Below are positions 1 through 8,408 of a stretch of DNA of 64,000 bases, piece by piece. Positions within the stretch are counted from its first letter, which is position 1; each line of letters opens with the position of its first letter. Both the position numbers and the translations under genes were made by a program. The notes under the pieces were generated by a model. The model was not told the DNA's origin. It searched no databases and saw only the letters and a list, made by a program, of their open reading frames with translations. Source of the DNA: Sulfurimonas sp. C5 (GTDB taxonomy: Bacteria > Campylobacterota > Campylobacteria > Campylobacterales > Sulfurimonadaceae); contig NZ_JARXNQ010000001.1 of assembly GCF_029872055.1 (NCBI RefSeq), positions 620,001 to 684,000 of the forward strand, given 5' to 3'.

Positions 1-914
1 CTAAAAACTGTCTGAGCAATATCGATAGCCATTTTCGTTATACCACCGTCAAGCTCATTCTTTTTATCATTACCTTTTAACTCTTGATGCTTATGCTCAT
101 AACTTTGCATAATTTCTGTCTGACATATACGTCTTACAGAAGTATTATCATATATTTCACTCAGAGTAGAAACTTCAAGACCCCACGTTGGTGAAATTCT
201 AATACCACGAGCCAGTGTTCTTATAAAAGCAAACTCACCTGAAAGTGCATAACGGAAACTATCCATATAGTCTAAGTATTTACTAGCACCGTATGTCAGT
301 TTTAACGCTTTAATCAAAGGGGAATAAAAAAGTCTTGTTGCCCTACCGTGTAATTGTTCCGTAACACGAGAGTAATATCCTTTGTTAAATTCATAATCTA
401 ATGCCGGATGTACAATCGGATAAAAAAGTTTTGCGGGAATAGCACGAGAATAATTCACAATGTCACAATCATGTAAGGCAAAAGCATGAGCATTAGGATC
501 GGAGAGTGCATACCCTATCATTGTCCAAACATTTCTACCTTTTCCTTTAATATCTAAACTACGAAAACCAGCATCTTCTATATTTTGATAAAGCTCTTGG
601 ATTTGAGGGCCCTCATTCCATAAAATATCTACCTGAACATTAAGTTCTGACATTATCACTTTGACTTTTTCATACTCCTCTTTTGTAGCACGGTCAAGAC
701 CCAAAATAATTTTGTAAAGATATTTTACATGCTTTAACTCTTCTATGATAGTTTGCATTGCCGGTGTTTCAAATTCTGAATATAAAGCAGGAAGTAACAA
801 TACCATATTGCGTCGTTTAGCAAACTTTTCCAATTCACTTTCTATATCTGAAATATCTCTGCTAGATACATCCTGTAAAGTTGTAATTATCCCGTTTTGA
901 AAAAAATCTGCCAT
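1..914 (-). CDS. gpgS: Glucosyl-3-phosphoglycerate synthase-like glycosyltransferase (3' end outside window)
   Basis: The ATG is at 914 and the frame stays open to position 1, so the C-terminus lies outside the window. About 304 residues are visible. The protein resembles the GpgS/MpgS retaining glycosyltransferases that join NDP-glucose (or GDP-mannose) to 3-phosphoglycerate, the first step to glucosylglycerate or mannosylglycerate, which are cytoplasmic compatible solutes. A metal/nucleotide-sugar site of DxD type is visible in HDCDIVNYSR, and the GKGRNVWTMIGYAL stretch matches the nucleotide-sugar binding part of the family. The gene sits 10 bases after a glycerate kinase and one gene after a HAD phosphatase of the matching family, which supports the pathway. 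Whether the donor is UDP/ADP-glucose or GDP-mannose cannot be read from the sequence; glucose is my preference. Confidence 0.75.
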   Translation of the reverse strand, partial: MADFFQNGIITTLQDVSSRDISDIESELEKFAKRRNMVLLLPALYSEFETPAMQTIIEELKHVKYLYKIILGLDRATKEEYEKVKVIMSELNVQVDILWNEGPQIQELYQNIEDAGFRSLDIKGKGRNVWTMIGYALSDPNAHAFALHDCDIVNYSRAIPAKLFYPIVHPALDYEFNKGYYSRVTEQLHGRATRLFYSPLIKALKLTYGASKYLDYMDSFRYALSGEFAFIRTLARGIRISPTWGLEVSTLSEIYDNTSVRRICQTEIMQSYEHKHQELKGNDKKNELDGGITKMAIDIAQTVF

Positions 915-924
915 AGCTGCTCCT

Positions 925-2082
925 CTAAAATTTTTGTTTTAAAATAATGACAAAGTCCATTACATTCGTTCCTGTTAATCCTGTTACAAATGAATATCCC
1001 AATTGATGAAAAAATGAAAAACTGTCATTACGCTGTAAGTACTCTTTTGGATTCAGTTTTTGTTTTTTGATTTTTTTGTAAATATCATAATCAATAAATG
1101 CACCATCTCCCTCAGAGTTACCGTCTTTTCCATCACTGCCTGCACAAAGAATAAAAATATCTTTTGTAATGCAGCTGCTATTTAATAATCTCAGAGCCAA
1201 TTCACTGTTTCTACCGCCTAAACCGTTGCCTTGCACTTCAACCGTAGTTTCTCCGCCAAATAATAAACAAAATGAATCATATTCTTTGTTATACGTTTCA
1301 ATCTCTTTAGCAATCATTTTTGCTGCTGCTTTAGAGTTTGTAGAAAGTGTTGTAGTGACTATCTTTGTTTTTTGTACATGGGACTTCACATATTTTTTTG
1401 CCCGCTCCAGAGCAATAGTATTATTTCCTATAATATAATGAGGAAAATCTGGATATAACGGTGCAGAACCTATTGTATTGAGATCATCTCCTATAACGTC
1501 ACTAAGAACCTGTACATACCCTTTTGCCTTGAAAAACTTAGCTAACTTACCGCCTTTAATAGCTGAGATCGACTTTCTTATTTTGTTGAGTGCTTTAATA
1601 TCGATTCCCGAGACTAATAAAGCATTAGAGATCTTTTGAAACTCTTCAAAACTTATTTCATCTACAGGTTTTTCTATCATAGCTGAAGCACCACCGCTTA
1701 AAAAGAAAATAAACAAGTCATCTTTTTGCAGTTTTTGAATCTCTTTTATTAACTTATTAGCACAATCAACACTTTTTTCAGACATTTGAGGATGAGTTGA
1801 GCGACATGTTTTTACGTAGGATAGGTTTTGTTTTTCCAAAGAAACAATCAATCCTCCGGATACACGGTTAGAAAGTATTTTTTCGGCTTCTTTAGCCATA
1901 AAATAAGCTGCTTTGCCGACACCGAAAATATAAAGCTTGTTAAAAGAGTTTAATTTGATTTTTTGATTGGAGATTTTGAGGTATTCTTTGTCAATTGAGA
2001 GGTTTCTTTTTACTATTTTATCAGCTTTGACACCCTCTAATGCTTTATAAAAGATTTTTTGGAGCAGTATCTTAGCGGACAT
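925..2082 (-). CDS. Glycerate 2-kinase, MOFRL/GckA family
   Basis: A 385-residue cytosolic kinase converting D-glycerate to 2-phosphoglycerate with ATP. Family features are FGVGKAAYFMA near the N-terminus, the FLSGGASAM loop, and the C-terminal MOFRL block FGGETTVEVQGNGLGGRNSE followed by CAGSDGKDG. The frame is open to 2160, but starting there would overlap the upstream phosphatase by 89 bases. The ATG at 2082 (MSAKILLQK) overlaps it by only 11 bases, typical of translational coupling, so I chose it. The gene lies between the phosphatase and synthase of a glucosylglycerate-type pathway. It may recover glycerate released when the solute is hydrolysed, or feed phosphoglycerate into it; that role is inferred from context only. 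Confidence 0.8.
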   Translation of the reverse strand: MSAKILLQKIFYKALEGVKADKIVKRNLSIDKEYLKISNQKIKLNSFNKLYIFGVGKAAYFMAKEAEKILSNRVSGGLIVSLEKQNLSYVKTCRSTHPQMSEKSVDCANKLIKEIQKLQKDDLFIFFLSGGASAMIEKPVDEISFEEFQKISNALLVSGIDIKALNKIRKSISAIKGGKLAKFFKAKGYVQVLSDVIGDDLNTIGSAPLYPDFPHYIIGNNTIALERAKKYVKSHVQKTKIVTTTLSTNSKAAAKMIAKEIETYNKEYDSFCLLFGGETTVEVQGNGLGGRNSELALRLLNSSCITKDIFILCAGSDGKDGNSEGDGAFIDYDIYKKIKKQKLNPKEYLQRNDSFSFFHQLGYSFVTGLTGTNVMDFVIILKQKF

Positions 2083-2869
2083 ATCGCAGCACCATCTCGT
2101 TAAATCCCCTACTCCCTTGGTAGCAGGACCTGTTAATGTTTGGTAAATTTGTAGAGACATAACCTCCGTAATGATTTTGGATAATCATCGCTTTATCGAC
2201 ATTTTCAAACATTGCTATATCGTTTTTACTGTCTCCAAAACCAAAAGTCACAACATCATCATGAAATAATTGTTCAAAAAGTTCTGTTGCCTTTTTTACC
2301 GCAACACCTTTATCTTGTGTTTTTGCGACTAGATGAAAAAATCTTCCACCCTGTAAAATCTTAAACCCCTGAGTTTCTGCAAACTCTTCTAGTTCAAGTA
2401 ATAAAGTAGTATTTTCTAATATAAAAGGTTCAGTAAAGTCTCTTTGCTTTGCTAATGAAGCGTTGGTATGATCAAAACCTGTTAACTGCATGATTTCATC
2501 AATACTCATATCGCTAAATCCTTTCATACTAAACTCTTGTTTGTGCTGATTGTAAAACTCCAAAACTTTAGAGTATGCTTCTCCAAACATGACTACTTTA
2601 TAACCCTCGTACTCATTTAGATCTTCTAATTCAAGGTTTTGATACCCTTTTGGAATAAACAAAGCGGCACCATTTTCTGTTATAAATGGTTCTATTATAC
2701 CGACTTTTTGTTGTAAACGTATAACTTCGGCTTTAGTCTTACTTGTCGTAAAGATAAGAGGAATATGATTTTCTTTAATATAGTGGAGTGCTTCTAATGC
2801 TGAAGCAAAGGAATAATCGTCATGGTTTAAAAATGTACCGTCTAAATCTGTAAAAATTAATTTTTTCAT
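2072..2869 (-). CDS. gpgP: Mannosyl/glucosyl-3-phosphoglycerate phosphatase, HAD-IIB
   Basis: A 265-residue HAD phosphatase that would remove phosphate from glucosyl- or mannosyl-3-phosphoglycerate to give the finished solute. Motif I is FTDLDGT (the two Asp near residues 8 and 10), motif II is the Thr in FTTSKTKAEV, and motif IV is GFGDSKNDIAMF near residue 215. The cap region between them is of the MPGP type. It is the first gene of a three-gene minus-strand cluster with a glycerate kinase and the synthase. MPGP-family enzymes accept both sugar forms, so the symbol is a best guess. Mannosyl-3-phosphoglycerate phosphatase (mpgP) is the alternative. Confidence 0.75.
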   Translation of the reverse strand: MKKLIFTDLDGTFLNHDDYSFASALEALHYIKENHIPLIFTTSKTKAEVIRLQQKVGIIEPFITENGAALFIPKGYQNLELEDLNEYEGYKVVMFGEAYSKVLEFYNQHKQEFSMKGFSDMSIDEIMQLTGFDHTNASLAKQRDFTEPFILENTTLLLELEEFAETQGFKILQGGRFFHLVAKTQDKGVAVKKATELFEQLFHDDVVTFGFGDSKNDIAMFENVDKAMIIQNHYGGYVSTNLPNINRSCYQGSRGFNEMVLRYVR

Positions 2870-2882
2870 ATCTATAAGTATA

Positions 2883-2899
2883 ATGTATTACGAATACAT
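2883..2899. promoter_or_regulatory. Short inverted repeat upstream of the solute cluster
   Basis: The sequence shows ATGTATT, a 3-base spacer and AATACAT, a perfect 7-bp inverted repeat about 14 bases upstream of the phosphatase ATG. It lies in the 65-base gap after the gene at 2935-4074. It could be an operator for the compatible-solute genes or a weak hairpin at the end of the preceding transcript. No T-tract follows it on the minus strand, which argues against a terminator. Confidence 0.3.
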
Positions 2900-2934
2900 A
2901 TTATCCTTTTCATTGTTGAAAAAACAAACAAAAA

Positions 2935-4074
2935 TTATCTTTTTCTTTGAAACCTCTCTAGAAGAAGTTTTTTGATTACATTAACGTTTGCAATACTGAA
3001 TTTATAACTGTCATCCATCATTTTATTAATATGGAAGACTTCTGTAACTGTTATCCCATATGGATCTTTTTTCTCTTTAACTATTTTACCTTCATCATTA
3101 TAACTATACAGATAAAGTGTTTTACGTGCAGTTTGAAGGTAGTAAGTAAGTACAATTTCGTCTGAGTGTTTTTTCTCAATCGCAACAACTACACGCTGAT
3201 CTTCTCTATAATCCGAAGAATTTATTCCTATAATTTTCTCTGCCGATTTTGCAGATATAAAACCTATATAAAATTTATTATAAAGATCATGGTAGCGTTG
3301 AATTTTTGGATTATATAAAAAGCCCATATCTAGAATATGCTTTTTGTGGGAACGAAGAGTTTTTGTAATCCAACTCATAGTATTGTAGTATCTAAAAGGA
3401 TGAAGTTTTAAGGTATGAGCTTCGATCATTTTAGGAGAACGGATTTTATCTTTTGGCTGCAGCTTCTGCTTTTTTAGATCGGTAATGTAGTCCAGAACTT
3501 CTTCGGCTGAAAATTCTTTAGTAAACCATACCTTACAGTAAGACGGGAATTGTTTATAACCTATTGCACCGTGATTTAAAATAATAAGTGCTTTAATCTC
3601 ATAATGGGGAAAAATAATCTCTAAGAGTGCTTTTTTCTTACGTAAACGTTTCCGCAGTTTTAAAACATTTTTAACAAGCGTCATCTCAACAAAATAGAGC
3701 TCATTGTTTTTTGTAATAAACATAGCATCAAATTCACTAATCTCGCGTGATTTTGTACGATATACAATTTGCTCTTTTTCACTGATTGAAAGTGTATTTG
3801 CATGTGCTTTTTGCTTATTTTGGTGAAAGCCTTTTAATACAAATTGTGTAATGTAATCATTCTCTTCGGCATAACGCAGTAGCTTTTCATAAATAAAGTT
3901 TTCAAATACTTCCCCTTCAAAAGAACGGTATGAGCTTAAATAAGAGGGATCATCTTTGTCAACCCCGTTCTTTATTAGTGAAAGCAAATGCTTTGTATTG
4001 TAGTCGTAGTGGAGTAAGTTATCAGCGATATCTTCTTTGTCTAAGTTTTTGATCGAATCGCTAATCTCAAGCAT
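2935..4074 (-). CDS. Uncharacterised protein with PD-(D/E)XK nuclease-like core
   Basis: A 379-residue soluble protein that I cannot assign to a named family. Residues about 52-135 look like a PD-(D/E)XK fold: an acidic helix FEGEVFENFIYEKLL, then EISEFDAMFI (Asp116), a hairpin turn and LYFVEMT (Glu130), followed by a very basic helix (RKRLRKKK, near 141-148). In active nucleases the last motif is usually ExK; here it is E-M-T, so catalysis may be lost or altered. The C-terminal 200 residues are rich in Lys and Tyr with no membrane segment or signal peptide. It overlaps the dus stop by one base (TAATG), so the two are coupled. A role in RNA or DNA binding is possible but not shown. Confidence 0.6.
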   Translation of the reverse strand: MLEISDSIKNLDKEDIADNLLHYDYNTKHLLSLIKNGVDKDDPSYLSSYRSFEGEVFENFIYEKLLRYAEENDYITQFVLKGFHQNKQKAHANTLSISEKEQIVYRTKSREISEFDAMFITKNNELYFVEMTLVKNVLKLRKRLRKKKALLEIIFPHYEIKALIILNHGAIGYKQFPSYCKVWFTKEFSAEEVLDYITDLKKQKLQPKDKIRSPKMIEAHTLKLHPFRYYNTMSWITKTLRSHKKHILDMGFLYNPKIQRYHDLYNKFYIGFISAKSAEKIIGINSSDYREDQRVVVAIEKKHSDEIVLTYYLQTARKTLYLYSYNDEGKIVKEKKDPYGITVTEVFHINKMMDDSYKFSIANVNVIKKLLLERFQRKR

Positions 4075-5027
4075 TAAGACACCATTTCAGAGTTTTTGAA
4101 AAACTCATCGATTACATCTCTGAACTCTTGAATGTCAACAATAGTATTGACTTGGTTTCTTAAAGCTGACGCACCTCTATAGCCTTTTGAATATGTATGT
4201 GTATGTTTTCTAAACATCGCTACACCATGAGCACCGTAGAACTCAATCATCTTGTCATAATGTTCCATAATGATCTCATGTTTAAGACTTAACTCTATAT
4301 GCTCGTTACCTGTTTTTAACTGGTGAAAAATCCATGGAGCACCAACGGCACCACGTCCGATCATAACTCCGTCAGCACCAGTATGCTCTAGTACCCACTG
4401 TGCTTTTTCGAAAGAGTCGATATCACCATTTGCAATTACAGGAATATTTACAGCTTGTTTAATCTCTGCAATAGCATCATAATCAACCGGAGCTTTAAAT
4501 TTTCCCGCACGTGTACGCCCGTGAACTGCTAAAAAATCAGCACCGCTGTCTTCAACAATTTTTGCAATATCAACATGATTTTTCTCTTCAAATCCTAGAC
4601 GAATCTTTACAGATGTCATTGACTTATTTGAAGTATCTTTGATAGTTTTAATAATATCACCCATTAGAGGCAGATTTAGCAGAAGTGAACTACCGCTTCC
4701 ATGCCCTACTACTTTGGGTACGGGACATCCACAGTTAAGGTCAATAATATCGATCCCCTCTTGTTCGTTTAATATCTCTACCGCCTTACGTACAATATCT
4801 ACATCTGCACCTGCTATCTGTACAGAATATGGATCTTCGAGTGGAGATTTTTCTAACATATGTAGTGTTTTTTTTGAACCGTGTGCTAAAGCGTTAGAGC
4901 TTAGCATCTCACTTACAGTAAGATCTGCCCCAAATTTTTTCACCACGCTTCTAAAAGGGAGGTCTGTAAAGCCAGCTAAAGGTGCTAGTACGTAGATAGG
5001 TTTTTCAAAAGAAAGAGGTTGTGCCAT
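4074..5027 (-). CDS. dusB: tRNA-dihydrouridine synthase, Dus family
   Basis: A 317-residue FMN enzyme that reduces uridine to dihydrouridine in tRNA D-loops. The N-terminal TIM barrel has APLAGFTDLPFR, then the signature DLNCGCPVPKV with the catalytic Cys near residue 100, and the FMN-phosphate region GVMIGRGAVGAPW. A C-terminal helical domain follows. Length is normal for DusB. It starts with ATG one base after the stop of the upstream membrane-protein gene, and its stop overlaps the next gene's start. Assignment to DusB rather than DusA or DusC is by general resemblance; most Campylobacterota have one Dus. Confidence 0.88.
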   Translation of the reverse strand: MAQPLSFEKPIYVLAPLAGFTDLPFRSVVKKFGADLTVSEMLSSNALAHGSKKTLHMLEKSPLEDPYSVQIAGADVDIVRKAVEILNEQEGIDIIDLNCGCPVPKVVGHGSGSSLLLNLPLMGDIIKTIKDTSNKSMTSVKIRLGFEEKNHVDIAKIVEDSGADFLAVHGRTRAGKFKAPVDYDAIAEIKQAVNIPVIANGDIDSFEKAQWVLEHTGADGVMIGRGAVGAPWIFHQLKTGNEHIELSLKHEIIMEHYDKMIEFYGAHGVAMFRKHTHTYSKGYRGASALRNQVNTIVDIQEFRDVIDEFFKNSEMVS

Positions 5028-6050
5028 TTATATAAACATATCTATTGGGAAATTTTTACCTGCTTCTTTAAGTGCACGGTATGCTCTGAAGTTTTGATAG
5101 TCCGCTTTTGAAGCGATATCTAAAATTTCATTTGCTGGAGTAAGCATCTCTAAATCGTATAAAGTATATAAATATGCATCCATTGCAGCTTCATTTGATT
5201 CACTTAATGTTTCAAACAGTTTCATTCTTTGTTCAGGAATCATACCGCTTTTTGAAAGAGTCATTGAAATAGTTATAAAGCTTTTTTTGTCAAACTCTAA
5301 CATATTCATCAGTTCAATTAAATGATCATTTGGAACTTCAAGTCTGTGTTCATCTGCATTAATACGAGAAAAAATAATATTAAGTGCTTCCAAAGTCATA
5401 TAGTTTTTGTATTTTTCAATTGCATCTAATGGAGCTGTTTGTACAAAATCTACATATACTTCTTTACAAAGAACATCTGCATATTTAGCCGAATTACTTA
5501 GAATAACTTCGGCAGTTAAAAATCCGTGTTTATATTTATTTCTTTTATTTGCTATAACCAGTTCATTATCAACGCTTAGCTTGTACGGTTTAAGATCAAC
5601 AACTTCTCCGCTTTTAATTTTATTTAAAAGCTCTAGAATAGTATCGATTTTTTCATTATTCGTGTTTCCAGCAATATCTTTTAAAGGCTCTATTGCTGTA
5701 TTTTCCAGTAACATTCCAAGAAGTTTATATCTTGGTGTTCTAAACTCGTAATGTCTATTTGCTTTACCTAGGTAAGCATCTACAACTGCGTCAATGATCT
5801 TTTCATAGTCTTTTTGATACTTACGATCTTTAAAAGTGTGCAGCAGTGAATGAAACCACATATGAGCTGCACTTGCGACATACAATACAAAGACAGGTAC
5901 AATAACTAATAACGCAATCGATATAGCCGGTAATGTAGTTCCGAAGAAGTTTACTACATAACTTTCTTGTGATACGTATGCATACACAAACCAACCGACC
6001 AATGCTATCCATATTAAAGAAGCTATTGTATATCTTTTTAAGTACATCAT
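5028..6050 (-). CDS. Conserved membrane protein of unknown function
   Basis: A 340-residue protein with two hydrophobic segments near residues 8-27 and 40-62, followed by a long soluble, mostly helical domain of about 270 residues. I recognise no catalytic motif. The soluble part, with many Leu/Ile-rich helices, may face the cytoplasm. It lies between a dksA-like gene (11 bases upstream) and dus (no gap), so it is probably cotranscribed with both. The first two codons are both ATG; either could be the start. Confidence 0.6.
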   Translation of the reverse strand: MMYLKRYTIASLIWIALVGWFVYAYVSQESYVVNFFGTTLPAISIALLVIVPVFVLYVASAAHMWFHSLLHTFKDRKYQKDYEKIIDAVVDAYLGKANRHYEFRTPRYKLLGMLLENTAIEPLKDIAGNTNNEKIDTILELLNKIKSGEVVDLKPYKLSVDNELVIANKRNKYKHGFLTAEVILSNSAKYADVLCKEVYVDFVQTAPLDAIEKYKNYMTLEALNIIFSRINADEHRLEVPNDHLIELMNMLEFDKKSFITISMTLSKSGMIPEQRMKLFETLSESNEAAMDAYLYTLYDLEMLTPANEILDIASKADYQNFRAYRALKEAGKNFPIDMFI

Positions 6051-6061
6051 TTGTAAATCCT

Positions 6062-6415
6062 TTATTTTTTAGACTTTTCTACTATCTCTCTACAATCTAT
6101 ACAATAAATTGCATGAGGTTTAACTTTTAGTCTTTGAAAGCCTATATCATCTTCACACATCTCACAGATACCGTATTCGCCTTTAACAATTTTTCTTAAA
6201 GCAACTTCGATCTCTGATAATTCTTTGTTTTGCTGTTGTACAATTGCACTTTCAATCATTGAATTATTATTTGCAGAAGCATGGTCTCCTTCATCATTTA
6301 ATTCTAAAGAGTTTAATTCATCAAGTTCGCTATTCACTCCATTGATGTTTTTTTCAATCTGTTCTTTGCGGCTTTGTAATATCTCTTTAAAGAACTCTAA
6401 TTCACTCGCTTGCAC
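6062..6415 (-). CDS. DksA/TraR-family zinc-finger protein
   Basis: A 117-residue protein with a coiled-coil N-terminal half and a C-terminal zinc finger. The finger shows CEMC and, 17 residues later, CIDC, in the arrangement GEYGICEMCEDDIG...IYCIDC typical of DksA/TraR proteins, which bind in the RNA polymerase secondary channel and modulate initiation with ppGpp. The acidic coiled-coil tip is hard to judge, though DEGDHASANN sits where the DxxDxA tip motif of DksA would be. It is shorter than E. coli DksA (151) and is the usual size for the Campylobacterota form. It sits 15 bases after rlmH, in an apparent operon with rlmH, thiE-like and accD. Confidence 0.82.
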   Translation of the reverse strand: MQASELEFFKEILQSRKEQIEKNINGVNSELDELNSLELNDEGDHASANNNSMIESAIVQQQNKELSEIEVALRKIVKGEYGICEMCEDDIGFQRLKVKPHAIYCIDCREIVEKSKK

Positions 6416-6430
6416 TGACTTGTTTCCCTT

Positions 6431-6889
6431 TTACTTATGATATGGATGATTATTTAGAATCGAAAATCCTCTATAAATCTGCTCAAGCAAAACTGCCTTT
6501 GCTATCTTATGACTCATAGTGATTTTACCGAGACTAATAACGGCATCACTTTTTTTCAAAAACTCATCTTCGAAGCCATAGGCTCCTCCAATGAAAAATT
6601 TAATCGACATTTTATCATTTAAAAGCTTACTAAAATCAAAACTGTCGATTAATTTTCCATCAGGATGTAAAGTTATACTAAAACTTTTACCCGTATAAGG
6701 CTCTAAAACCTTCGTATATGCCTTTTGTGCGGCATCTGGTGAGATAGTGTGTGCTTTTGTTACATCTTTAGTAAAAATTTCAGTATCACTCACATTTGCA
6801 AAGCGAGAAATCATCTTTGTTAGGTCTTTATATAAAGGATCATAGATTGATTTTTCTTTTTTTGCTATTGATACTATCTCTATATTCAT
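6431..6889 (-). CDS. rlmH: 23S rRNA (pseudouridine1915-N3)-methyltransferase RlmH
   Basis: A 152-residue SPOUT methyltransferase that methylates pseudouridine 1915 of helix 69 in 23S rRNA, using SAM. The knot region is clear: [38 protein letters not shown], and the C-terminal tail ending NNHPYHK, which closes almost every RlmH. Length is that of the family. Its start overlaps the end of the thiE-like gene by 4 bases. Confidence 0.93.
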   Translation of the reverse strand: MNIEIVSIAKKEKSIYDPLYKDLTKMISRFANVSDTEIFTKDVTKAHTISPDAAQKAYTKVLEPYTGKSFSITLHPDGKLIDSFDFSKLLNDKMSIKFFIGGAYGFEDEFLKKSDAVISLGKITMSHKIAKAVLLEQIYRGFSILNNHPYHK

Positions 6890-7449
6890 GATATTAAACC
6901 GCTTCCGATCACATGATAAGTCACATTTTCAAAGCGATCTGATTGTTTTACTCCGCCAATTGCGGCTACATAATGTTTTGAATGTTGTGCTATACGATCT
7001 AAGTCATCACCTAATACGGCACAAATATCTTTCTTTGTAGCCGTATCTCTGTATGCACCTAAACCGATATAGTTCAGATCCATTTCATTAGCCTCTAAAA
7101 CCTCTTCTTTGTTATGTGTAGAGATCCCTAAGATCTTATCGTTTCCAATAACGTTGCGAAGAATTTTGACCGCTTTTTTCGGATCTGCATCTATAGCATC
7201 AAGATCTTCCTGTCCTACATGTACACCATCGCAAAATTCTATAAGTTCATAGGCGTCGTTTACAATTAAAAAACCTTCATAAAGCTTTCTAATTTTAATA
7301 AGCTGTTGTTTTATGACTGAAACATCTGCAGTTTTATTTCTATACTGAATAATCTCAGCATTATTAGCCTTTGCAATATCAATATACTCTTCGATAGAGA
7401 TGCCTCTACCATCAAGCATCTCCTGATCACAAAGTGCATATAAACGCAT
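6886..7449 (-). CDS. Thiamine-phosphate synthase-like protein (ThiE/TenI family)
   Basis: A 187-residue TIM-barrel protein. ThiE joins HMP-PP and thiazole phosphate to give thiamine phosphate. Seen here are QYRNK (the pyrophosphate-contacting loop near residue 36), [22 protein letters not shown], and a C-terminal AIGGV...VIGSGLIS phosphate-binding end. It is somewhat shorter than typical ThiE (about 210). TenI, an aminotautomerase of the same fold, is the alternative. It lies between accD (1 base upstream) and rlmH (4-base overlap), an apparent housekeeping operon. Confidence 0.72.
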   Translation of the reverse strand: MRLYALCDQEMLDGRGISIEEYIDIAKANNAEIIQYRNKTADVSVIKQQLIKIRKLYEGFLIVNDAYELIEFCDGVHVGQEDLDAIDADPKKAVKILRNVIGNDKILGISTHNKEEVLEANEMDLNYIGLGAYRDTATKKDICAVLGDDLDRIAQHSKHYVAAIGGVKQSDRFENVTYHVIGSGLIS

Positions 7450-7450
7450 T

Positions 7451-8296
7451 TTAATCTTTTTTTAGAAGTGTTAAAAGGTCTGAAAGTGTCTTTTTAAGCT
7501 CGTTTCTATTTACGATCATATCGATTGAACCTTTTTCAAGTAAGAACTCAGCTCTTTGGAAACCATCCGGGAGTTCTGAACCAATAGTTTGCTCAATTAC
7601 CCTTTGACCTGCAAAACCGATGAGTGCACCCGGTTCAGCAATAATAATATCACCTAATGTTGCAAACGAAGCAGAAACACCACCCATTGTAGGATCTGTT
7701 AAAACAGAGATATAAGGAAGATTATGCTGACCAAGTTTTGCTAATGCCGCAGAAGTTTTAGACATTTGTAAAAGTGAGAATGTACTCTCTTGCATTCTCG
7801 CTCCACCTGAAGCAGAGAAGATAATAAGACCATGTTTGTTTGCAATTGCACGATTTACAGCACGTACAATTTTTTCACCCTCTACAGATCCAAGAGAACC
7901 ACCCATAAATGAGAAGTCAAAAATCACAAGTTCTACACCAACACCGTTCATCATACAGCTACCGCTTACAACTGAAGATTTTCTACCAGTTTTAGCAAAA
8001 CCCTCTTCAACACGTTTTGTGTATGGTTTCGAGTCAACAAATTTAAGTGGATCAACAGGCTCTAATGAAGCATCGTGTTCTATAAAGCTTCCCTCATCAG
8101 CCAATAGTGCTATACGCTCTTTCACACCGATACGGATGTGAAATCCACATTTAGGACATACATAGTTTTGATTTTCAACCTCTTTGTAGTACATTAAAGA
8201 GTGACAAGATTTACATTTAATCCATTGAGCAGACGCTTCAACTTTTTCAGGTTCTTTTGTTTGTGATGATCTTGTAAAAAGGTTTAGTAAATTCAA
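7451..8296 (-). CDS. accD: Acetyl-CoA carboxylase carboxyltransferase subunit beta
   Basis: AccD carries the beta half of the carboxyltransferase that makes malonyl-CoA for fatty acid synthesis. The N-terminal zinc ribbon shows CKSCHSLMYY and CPKCGFHI, and the crotonase-like core includes SASGGARMQE and PTMGGVSASFA. Start choice: a TTG at 8296 has a good ribosome-binding site (AAGGA, about 8 bases upstream) and gives 281 residues. The frame also opens at a TTG at 8311, five codons earlier, but without a Shine-Dalgarno sequence. No ATG suits either, so this is a rare-start gene. It heads the thiE-like, rlmH, dksA-like run. Confidence 0.9.
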   Translation of the reverse strand: MNLLNLFTRSSQTKEPEKVEASAQWIKCKSCHSLMYYKEVENQNYVCPKCGFHIRIGVKERIALLADEGSFIEHDASLEPVDPLKFVDSKPYTKRVEEGFAKTGRKSSVVSGSCMMNGVGVELVIFDFSFMGGSLGSVEGEKIVRAVNRAIANKHGLIIFSASGGARMQESTFSLLQMSKTSAALAKLGQHNLPYISVLTDPTMGGVSASFATLGDIIIAEPGALIGFAGQRVIEQTIGSELPDGFQRAEFLLEKGSIDMIVNRNELKKTLSDLLTLLKKD

Positions 8297-8326
8297 AAAA
8301 ATATCCTTCAATTATATTAGTGGAGA

Positions 8327-8332
8327 ATTATA
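8327..8332 (-). promoter_or_regulatory. Candidate -10 box for accD
   Basis: TATAAT is read on the minus strand about 30 bases upstream of the accD TTG start, preceded by an A+T-rich tract with only a weak -35 candidate (TTCAAT near 8351-8356). It lies in the short gap between the gltD terminator and accD, where a new promoter is needed. Confidence 0.4.
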
Positions 8333-8380
8333 GCAAATTTATATTGAAAAATTGAAATTTTTAAAAGGATAGTTTAAAAT

Positions 8381-8408
8381 ATTATATCTCCGAAGATGGA
8401 GATATAAT
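8381..8408 (-). terminator. Terminator of gltBD
   Basis: An 11-bp perfect stem (ATTATATCTCC and its complement) with a 6-base loop begins at the last base of the gltD stop codon. On the minus strand the stem is followed by ATTTTAAAC, a short T-run. The position at the end of a two-gene operon and the stem length make this a convincing intrinsic terminator. Confidence 0.7.

Noticed and set aside
2083-2160. Longer start for the glycerate kinase
   Set aside because: Would overlap the phosphatase gene by 89 bases and adds 26 residues unlike the family; the ATG at 2082 suits better.
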